Assembly: GCA_947600335.1 (NCBI GenBank)
Contig: CANQGB010000004.1
Location: 1-47,067, forward strand
DNA length: 47,067 nucleotides
Source: an uncultured Bacilli bacterium
GTDB lineage: Bacteria; Bacillota_I; Bacilli_A; RF39; UBA660
Direction: 5' to 3'
In this document: piece after piece, positions 41,764-47,067 of the stretch
Numbering within the stretch: position 1 is the first letter of the stretch
Layout: every line of letters begins with the position of its first letter
Translations under genes and position numbers: made by a program
The notes under the pieces: model-generated
The model's input: only the letters and a program-made list of their open reading frames with translations
Database searches by the model: none
What the model was told of the DNA's origin: nothing

Positions 41764-43272
41764 ATGCAAAAAAAAGATATAATTAAAATTGTAACCTTAA
41801 CCAGTCTACTGGGAATATTGCTCCTTATTGGTCAAATTCATCGCAACTATGATTATGCTCATAAAATATATAAAGTTTACTTAAACGGTCAAGAGTTAGG
41901 AAATATTGCTAACGAAGAAGAATTATACGACTTAATCGATGAAGACCAACAAGATATAAAAAATACCTATCATGTTGATAAAGTATATCCTCCTAATGGT
42001 TTTAGAGTTGAAGAATGTAATACTTACAATCAAAATACAACAAAAGCCTCTTCTATCTACAATCAAATCAAAAATGCCGAAGATTTTACGATTGAAGGAT
42101 ATACTGTTAAAATCAAATTTCCTGAAGAAGACCAAAAAGAAATAGTACTATATGTTATTGATAAAGAAACCTTTGTGGAAGCTTTAACTTCCGTGGTAAC
42201 TGCCTTTGTCGAAGAAGAAAAATTTAATGCCTATATTAACAACACGCAAGAAGAAATAAAAGATGTTGGTAGTATAATTGAAAATTTATATTTTGAAGAA
42301 ACTATTACCTTAAAACCATCTTATATAAGCGTTGATGAAAAAATATATACCGATGCTAACGAACTAACTCAATATTTATTATTTGGCACCAATACTGAAC
42401 AAGATAGTTATACCATTAAACAAGGTGATACCATTAAAACTGTTGCCGAAAATAACAAATTAAACACTAGTGAATTTTTAATTGCCAATCCTAAGTATAA
42501 AGATGAAAATAGTATTTTAGCTATTGGTGATAAAGTTAATATTAACTTGATTAATCCGATTTTGACTCTAGTTGAAGATTTACATACCGTTTCCGATGAG
42601 GAACAAGTCTATGAAAAGAAAATTGAATATGATAGCACTAAACCAACAACTTTTAGTGAAATAACTACTCCGGGTGTTACTGGGATTGTTCGGATGACTC
42701 GGAAAGTTCAAATGGTTAATGGTGAACAAAGTCAAGGTGCTGACCCAATTAGTCAAGTAGTCATTCGTGAAACCGTTAATGAAGTAACAACTAAAGGTGG
42801 TTATAAACCATCAGTTACTGGTACTTATTGGGATAATGGTTTAGCTTGGGGCTGGCCTACCAATCGACCTTATGTTATTACCTCTGATTACCAATATCGT
42901 TGGGGTTCATTCCACAGTGCTCTTGATATTTCAGGTACGGGTTATGCTTCTCCAATCTATGCTGCCCAAGAAGGTGAAGTTGTCGAAGTCTTTACTAGTT
43001 GTCCAAATGTTGGCTACTATGGTAATCAATGTGGTAATAGTTATGGTAATCATGTCTTAATTAAACATAAAAATGATATCTATACTCTTTATGCCCATGT
43101 TATCAACTCTATTCCAGTTAAAGTAGGCGATACAGTAAGTCGTGGTCAAATTATTGCCTACATGGGAAGTAGTGGTTCAGCAACTGGTACCCATCTTCAT
43201 TTCGGTGTCTCTTATAAAGAACCTTATACGGCTGGATTCCATTGGATGAGTCCTTGGAGTTTGTATCGCTAA
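41764..43272 (+). CDS. M23 family murein peptidase with LysM and G5 domains
   Basis: This is a 502-residue surface enzyme. Residues 6-24 are a membrane anchor or signal (IIKIVTLTSLLGILLLIGQI). A domain of unknown type follows to about 200, then LysM (YTIKQGDTIKTVAENNKLNTSEFLIANP, about 217-262), which binds peptidoglycan. A G5 domain follows (VSDEEQVYEKKIEYDSTKPTTFSEITTPGVTGIVRMTRKVQMVNG), and the M23 domain near 375-500 has HSALDIS, a GNxxGNHVLIKH segment, and HLHFGVS, the zinc ligands. This build cleaves cell-wall crosslinks. Start ATG 41764 is spaced correctly from TAGGGATG; the ATG at 41758 overlaps it. The last base of the stop overlaps walJ. Confidence 0.9.
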   Translation: MQKKDIIKIVTLTSLLGILLLIGQIHRNYDYAHKIYKVYLNGQELGNIANEEELYDLIDEDQQDIKNTYHVDKVYPPNGFRVEECNTYNQNTTKASSIYNQIKNAEDFTIEGYTVKIKFPEEDQKEIVLYVIDKETFVEALTSVVTAFVEEEKFNAYINNTQEEIKDVGSIIENLYFEETITLKPSYISVDEKIYTDANELTQYLLFGTNTEQDSYTIKQGDTIKTVAENNKLNTSEFLIANPKYKDENSILAIGDKVNINLINPILTLVEDLHTVSDEEQVYEKKIEYDSTKPTTFSEITTPGVTGIVRMTRKVQMVNGEQSQGADPISQVVIRETVNEVTTKGGYKPSVTGTYWDNGLAWGWPTNRPYVITSDYQYRWGSFHSALDISGTGYASPIYAAQEGEVVEVFTSCPNVGYYGNQCGNSYGNHVLIKHKNDIYTLYAHVINSIPVKVGDTVSRGQIIAYMGSSGSATGTHLHFGVSYKEPYTAGFHWMSPWSLYR

Positions 43273-44033
43273 TGAAAGTATATGTCTTATCCAGTGGCTC
43301 TGAAGGTAATGCCACCTATATTGAAACCGAAAATCTAAAATTAATAATTGACCTAGGCCGTAATGCTAAATACATTAAAACAAAACTTGCTGAAATAAAT
43401 GTTAATCCCGCCGAGATTGATTATATCTTAATCAGTCATACCCATAAAGACCATACAAGTGCCTTAAAAACATTTGTAGGTAAATATAAAACTAAAGTCC
43501 TTTTAAGCCAAGAAATGTTCTATGATTTAAGTGACTTAAAAGACTATGATAACATTATAATTTATGATGAAGATATCTACTTAAAAGACTTAAAAATAAC
43601 GCCAATTAAATCATCTCATGATGCTCCCGATGCCCGTAACTTTATTATAGAAAATGCTAATCATTCCATTGTGTATGTTACAGATACGGGCTATGTCAAT
43701 CGTAAATACTTTGAAATGCTTCGAAATAAAGAAATATATCTTTTTGAAAGCAATCATGATATCGAAATGCTCATGAATGGACCCTATCCTAAATGGTTAA
43801 AAACGCGCGTAGTAGGGAGCTTTGGCCACTTATCTAATAAAGATTCAGCTTTCTACCTTTGTAAACTAATTGGTGAAAATACCAAACAAGTTGTCCTAAT
43901 GCACTTGAGCCATATTAATAATACCGAAGAAATTGCCCTTAATACTTTAAAAGATACTTTAAAAGAATACAATGTAGAATTTAATAACTATAAATGTGCT
44001 AAACGTTCGGAAATAACTGAGGTCTTAAAATGA
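43272..44033 (+). CDS. walJ: WalJ/YycJ metallo-beta-lactamase fold hydrolase
   Basis: YycJ/WalJ is a 5'-3' exonuclease-like MBL protein with a role in DNA repair and cell division coordination in Bacilli. The 253-residue product starts MKVYVLSSGSEGNATYIETENLKLIIDLG. It has the metal motif SHTHKDHTSAL, IKSSHDAPDARNFII, TDTGYVN, FESNHDIEMLMNGPYPKWLKTRVVGSFGHLSNKDSAFYLCKLI and VVLMHLSHINNTEEIAL. It starts at the TAATG overlap with the M23 gene and overlaps rlmH by four bases (ATGA). WalK and WalR, its usual neighbours, are not in the window. Confidence 0.92.
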   Translation: MKVYVLSSGSEGNATYIETENLKLIIDLGRNAKYIKTKLAEINVNPAEIDYILISHTHKDHTSALKTFVGKYKTKVLLSQEMFYDLSDLKDYDNIIIYDEDIYLKDLKITPIKSSHDAPDARNFIIENANHSIVYVTDTGYVNRKYFEMLRNKEIYLFESNHDIEMLMNGPYPKWLKTRVVGSFGHLSNKDSAFYLCKLIGENTKQVVLMHLSHINNTEEIALNTLKDTLKEYNVEFNNYKCAKRSEITEVLK

Positions 44034-44467
44034 TTAAAATTATTTGTTTAGGAAAACTCAAAGAAAAATATTTAAGTGATTTAGTTCATGACTATCAAAC
44101 TAGAATTAATAAGTATCACCCTTTAAAAATAATTGAATTAAAAGATGATGTTGATATCTCTAAAGAAGAAAGTTCTATTTTAAAACAAATAGATGATAAA
44201 GACTATGTTGTTACTTTAGAAATTGAAGGAAAAAAAATAACTAGTGAAGACTTAGCTAATTTAATAGATTCTACCTTTAATCATCATAGTACGATAACTT
44301 TTATCATTGGTAGTAGTTTAGGTTTATCCAAAAATATTAAAAATAGAAGCAACTATGCTTTATCATTCTCTGATTTAACTTTTCCCCATGGTCTATTCCG
44401 GGGGCTCCTACTCGAACAAATCTATCGATCTTTTAAAATAAATAATCATGAGAAATATCACAAATAG
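44030..44467 (+). CDS. rlmH: 23S rRNA pseudouridine-1915 N3-methyltransferase RlmH
   Basis: RlmH methylates pseudouridine 1915 in helix 69 of 23S rRNA. Seen: IKIICLGKLKEKYLSDLVHDYQTRINKY at the N-terminus, VVTLEIEGKKITSEDLANLID, the SAM-binding knot FIIGSSLGLSKNIKNR, and the C-terminal LTFPHGLFRGLLLEQIYRSFKINNHEKYHK. At 145 residues it is a little shorter than the usual 155-160, but both ends are typical. ATG overlaps the walJ stop, so the two are translationally coupled. The yycJ-rlmH pair is a marker of the origin-proximal region. Confidence 0.95.
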   Translation: MIKIICLGKLKEKYLSDLVHDYQTRINKYHPLKIIELKDDVDISKEESSILKQIDDKDYVVTLEIEGKKITSEDLANLIDSTFNHHSTITFIIGSSLGLSKNIKNRSNYALSFSDLTFPHGLFRGLLLEQIYRSFKINNHEKYHK

Positions 44468-44479
44468 GAAGTGTTGTAA

Positions 44480-45148
44480 ATGATAAATAATGATTGGGAT
44501 GAAGTATTAAAAGTAATCTGGGAAAGTGAAGGCTTTAAAAAGTTTTATCATATAATAGAAAATGAATATCAAACTAAAACCATCTTTCCCCCTCAGGACC
44601 ATATATTTAATGCTTTGAAATTAACGCCTTATCATAATGTTAAAGTCGTAATCGTTGGTCAAGACCCTTATCATGGCGTTGGTGAAGCTCATGGCTTATC
44701 ATTCTCTGTCCAAAAAGGTATCAAAGTTCCTCCTTCATTAAAAAATATCTATAAAGAACTATATGATGATTTAGGCATAACGCCTTATAGCGAAGGAGAT
44801 TTAACCAAATGGGCAACTCAAGGAGTATTGCTTCTAAATGCCGTTTTAACTGTTGAAAAAGACAAACCAGCTAGTCATCGTAACTTAGGATGGGAGCGCT
44901 TAACTGATTACATAATCAAAGCTTTAAACCAAAAAAAAGAACCCGTCGTTTTTATTCTCTGGGGTAATTTTGCTAAAGAAAAAAAGGCCTTAATTACGAA
45001 CCCTATTCACTGTATAATAACCTCGCCTCATCCTAGTCCTTTTTCAGCTAACAGTGGATTCTTTGGTAGCAAGCCTTTTTCCAAAACTAATGAATTTTTA
45101 AAAAAGAATAATTTAACTCCAATAGATTGGGATTTAAAAAACAATTAA
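44480..45148 (+). CDS. ung: Uracil-DNA glycosylase, family 1
   Basis: Ung removes uracil from DNA. The catalytic water-activating motif is VIVGQDPYHGVGEAHGLSFS, with Asp near residue 62, then VLLLNAVLTVEKDKPASHRNLGWE, and the leucine-loop motif SPHPSPFSANSGFFGSKPFS. At 222 residues it is full length. RBS AGGAAGTG; 12 bases after rlmH. A T-run follows AAGGAG just after the stop (45150-45161), with AACTCC near 45116 as a possible left arm, so a weak terminator may end the gene. Confidence 0.97.
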   Translation: MINNDWDEVLKVIWESEGFKKFYHIIENEYQTKTIFPPQDHIFNALKLTPYHNVKVVIVGQDPYHGVGEAHGLSFSVQKGIKVPPSLKNIYKELYDDLGITPYSEGDLTKWATQGVLLLNAVLTVEKDKPASHRNLGWERLTDYIIKALNQKKEPVVFILWGNFAKEKKALITNPIHCIITSPHPSPFSANSGFFGSKPFSKTNEFLKKNNLTPIDWDLKNN

Positions 45149-45184
45149 GGAGTTTTTTTTATTTTCCCCAGTTATCCTTGTTAT

Positions 45185-46030
45185 CTATTCAGCTTCGTTT
45201 TCTTCCTTTTTTATAATTTCTATTTCATCTTGGGTTAAACCTGTGTATTTAATGATTAAATCGTTATCTAAATTATCTTCTAGCATCTTTTTAGCTGTAT
45301 CTTTTTTATTATCATCAATCCCTTTTTGATAAAAACCAGCATTGTCAATCTCATCTTTGTCATAATATAACCATTGATTTAGAAATGTTTGATAATTATC
45401 TATTTTATCATTTACTTTCTTCATCATTTCACTCTCCCCATAAACCTCTTTACGCAACTTTTTATCTTCACATACAAAAATATACAAAAGCCACCTTAAG
45501 TCATTTTCATTTAACTTTTCAATCTCATTATAATCAATTTTATTTAATAAATCTATATTTATATCAAAGATTTCAATCTCTTTGTTACGAATGATATGAT
45601 GTTTTGTCTCCATAACGACACTATGATAAATAAATTCACTTTTGTTAAATACATCATAGTTATTCAGGTTTATTTGAATAATAGGTTTAATTTTAGGGTA
45701 TCTTTCTCCAGGTTTAATTTGTTTTAAATAAAGTTGTGCTATATAACTCGTATTTTTTGTTTGTAATTCTATATTATTGTTATAATTGATTTCAATATTT
45801 ACGATGTGTTTATCTAAATTAAAGACAGCATCAACCTTTTGGTCTTTAACATTTTTATTAACATTGATTTCGTCATTTAATAGTTTTAGATTGTTTACCA
45901 CATAGTCTTTCGGTAAATCTAAAACGGAAGCAATAATGCTTGCAACATACTCTTTACAATCTTCTTCTTTTAATAATTTTTTGGCATATTCATCTTTTAA
46001 GTATTTTACCGATTTTTTTGCTGTTTTCAT
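45185..46030 (-). CDS. Rpn family nuclease / PD-(D/E)XK transposase-like protein
   Basis: Rpn proteins (RpnA-E and the PF12784-type family) are PD-(D/E)XK nucleases that promote recombination and appear in many copies in Bacillota genomes. This 281-residue protein starts MKTAKKSVKYLKDEYAKKLLKEEDCKEYVASIIASVL and has the core KVDAVFNLDKHIVNIEINYN, with D67 and E80. The usual E-x-Q/K is E-x-N82 here. The Cys-poor C-terminal part is helical and highly charged, ending EIEIIKKEENEAE. It faces the preceding genes on the opposite strand, with no flanking insertion-sequence ends. The start follows AAAGAAGAG. Confidence 0.8.
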   Translation of the reverse strand: MKTAKKSVKYLKDEYAKKLLKEEDCKEYVASIIASVLDLPKDYVVNNLKLLNDEINVNKNVKDQKVDAVFNLDKHIVNIEINYNNNIELQTKNTSYIAQLYLKQIKPGERYPKIKPIIQINLNNYDVFNKSEFIYHSVVMETKHHIIRNKEIEIFDINIDLLNKIDYNEIEKLNENDLRWLLYIFVCEDKKLRKEVYGESEMMKKVNDKIDNYQTFLNQWLYYDKDEIDNAGFYQKGIDDNKKDTAKKMLEDNLDNDLIIKYTGLTQDEIEIIKKEENEAE

Positions 46031-46164
46031 TGTTTAAACTCTTCTTTCAAAATATTCAACTAAAAACAATCTAAGAAAGTTTTTTAATGAATATGGTTGG
46101 TTATTATAAACAATCTTTTTCTTATTTCAAACAATTCGCCAAAACTAGACAAAAGTTTTTTAAA

Positions 46165-46199
46165 ACAAAAAGAAATGCATTTTTTTCCATTTCCTTTTT
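46165..46199 (-). terminator. Terminator of the - strand LemA gene
   Basis: On the - strand GGAAATG is followed by a 10-base loop and CATTTC, then TTTTTGTTTT. The arms on the + strand are GAAATG (46172-46177) and CATTTC (46188-46193). The rest of the gap 46031-46212 is AT-rich with no gene. Confidence 0.6.
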
Positions 46200-46212
46200 A
46201 AATCACAACAAT

Positions 46213-46758
46213 TTATAATTTAAAATCGTTATAAATATCATCATTCATATCTTTACCATCAAAATAAGTACTAACTTTAAAACCATGAAGGCGTCCAACA
46301 ATATTAGATGGAAACTTTCGTACTAAAGCATTTAATTCTGTCATATGGCGATTATAATAACTTGTCGCGGCCACAATCTTTTCATCCGTTTCTTTAATTG
46401 TTTTAGTTATATTTTTTAAATCTTCGTTTTTATCTAACTCTTCATAATCATCCATTAACTTTTCTAAAACTCTAAAAGCTTCTTTTAATTTTCTATCCAT
46501 TTCAAAATTCGAAACTTGTTTATCTTTCAACTCTACATACTCTTTAAAATAATCTTTTTTATCACTTAAAGAACTTTTAATAATATCATTAGCTCGTACT
46601 AAAATATCATATCTTTCTCTTAAAGCTTCATCAATTAAACCTTCGGCTTGTTCAATTTTCGTTTTTAAATATTGCATTTTATTATAAATAAAAATATACC
46701 CAATTCCTACTAAACCAAAAACTATCACTAAAATTAAAACACCATCTAATATATTCAT
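46213..46758 (-). CDS. LemA family protein (second copy)
   Basis: The product is 181 residues. An N-terminal anchor (LDGVLILVIVFGLVGIGYIFIY) leads into a coiled helical domain: QYLKTKIEQAEGLIDEALRERYDILVRANDII, then ETDEKIVAATSYYNRHMTELNALVRKFPSNIVGRLHGF and TYFDGKDMNDD. Both FPSNIVG and the E..I..A...YN pattern are LemA hallmarks. The start is the ATG at 46758, behind ACGAGGTGG; an upstream in-frame ATG lies before that site. Its sequence differs clearly from the copy at 28769, so it is not a recent duplicate, and here it stands alone without a DUF2207 partner. Confidence 0.92.
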   Translation of the reverse strand: MNILDGVLILVIVFGLVGIGYIFIYNKMQYLKTKIEQAEGLIDEALRERYDILVRANDIIKSSLSDKKDYFKEYVELKDKQVSNFEMDRKLKEAFRVLEKLMDDYEELDKNEDLKNITKTIKETDEKIVAATSYYNRHMTELNALVRKFPSNIVGRLHGFKVSTYFDGKDMNDDIYNDFKL

Positions 46759-46783
46759 AACTTCCACCTCGTATGTTAAACTA

Positions 46784-46816
46784 ATTATAACATGGATTAT
46801 CATTTTTTGATATAAT
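46784..46816. promoter_or_regulatory. Divergent -10 elements between LemA and the MBL-fold gene
   Basis: On the - strand TATAAT (complement of 46784-46789) serves the LemA gene, 25 bases before its start. On the + strand TATAAT (46811-46816) serves the MBL gene. The two promoters overlap in their -35 regions. Confidence 0.6.
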
Positions 46817-46832
46817 TAAATAGGTGATAAAA

Positions 46833-47030
46833 GTGGAGTTAAAAACTATTCCTGTTGGCTATTTAGCCGCTAATTGTTATCTTTTAATTCAAGATAAAGA
46901 ATGTATAATAATTGACCCCGGTGCTGAAAAAGAAAAAATTGTTCCCTATTTAGAGGGATTAAAAGTTGTAGGCCTTTTAGTAACTCATCACCACCGGAGT
47001 TTGACAGTTGATCATTCATCATATGTTTAA
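46833..47030 (+). pseudogene. Metallo-beta-lactamase-fold hydrolase, 3'-truncated
   Basis: The 65 codons match the N-terminus of a GloB/YqgX-like MBL protein: VGYLAANCYLLIQDKECIIIDPGAEKEKI, then GLLVTHHH, which should continue to THxHxDH and about 140 more residues. Instead it reads RSLTVDHSSYV and a stop. The homology ends at 46994-46997. GTG 46833 follows AGGTGA at 46822. The rest of the protein is absent, so the gene is broken by deletion or by an insertion that begins near 46996. Confidence 0.72.
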
Positions 47031-47033
47031 CAA

Positions 47034-47057
47034 GCCCTTATACAATAAGGTTTTTTT
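47034..47057 (+). terminator. Hairpin at the right end
   Basis: CCTTA (47037-47041) and TAAGG (47047-47051) form a 5-bp stem with a five-base loop, followed by seven T residues. It looks like a terminator, or the end region of an inserted element. Confidence 0.5.
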
Positions 47058-47067
47058 ATGTCAAGTT

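Overview
The window is AT-rich DNA from a low-GC Gram-positive bacterium (Bacillota). The gene order and style suggest an uncultured gut member of the Bacilli (RF39- or Erysipelotrichales-like); this placement is inference. TGA acts as a stop: it ends the giant gene at 28526 and is the recoded codon in prfB. A code-4 mycoplasma or spiroplasma is therefore excluded. Nearly all genes lie on the + strand; only the nuclease-like gene and the second LemA gene near the right end are on the - strand.

Layout. 1-12221 is housekeeping: the 3' part of secA, a methionine T-box controlling metG, a decayed RhuM-type fragment, an S66 peptidase, prfB with its programmed +1 frameshift, a YitT-type membrane protein, tilS, ftsH and trpS. 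12379-18243 holds a hypothetical gene and the origin-proximal set parA, parB, mscS, DUF951, an AbgT-type transporter and ychF. 38851-45148 continues the conserved set: rpsF, ssb, rpsR, rplI, dnaB, an M23 peptidase, walJ/yycJ, rlmH and ung. The right end has an Rpn-type nuclease gene, a LemA gene and a metallo-beta-lactamase-fold gene cut off at its metal motif.

Between ychF and rpsF, which lie close together in many Bacilli, sits about 20 kb of accessory DNA (18487-38678). This is the most interesting part. It reads as a reduced type VIIb secretion locus: a protein with two WXG100 modules, three small helical proteins, a 2427-residue effector-like protein, a 49-residue helical peptide, a zinc-ribbon membrane protein, a YukD ubiquitin-like protein and an EssC ATPase. 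EssA, EssB and EsaA are not recognisable in the window. Embedded in it are a LemA gene, a DUF2207 membrane protein with a five-cysteine SSCGGGC-repeat tail, and an overlapping radical SAM/SPASM enzyme. The last two form a candidate system in which the enzyme modifies the cysteine tail of the membrane protein. A frameshifted unknown gene and a MazEF module follow.

How it fits together. EssC would be the motor, the tandem WXG100 protein a substrate or co-substrate, and the three helical proteins likely partners of the giant protein, as with LXG toxins and their small targeting partners. Whether the radical SAM pair belongs functionally to the secretion locus cannot be decided from sequence alone.
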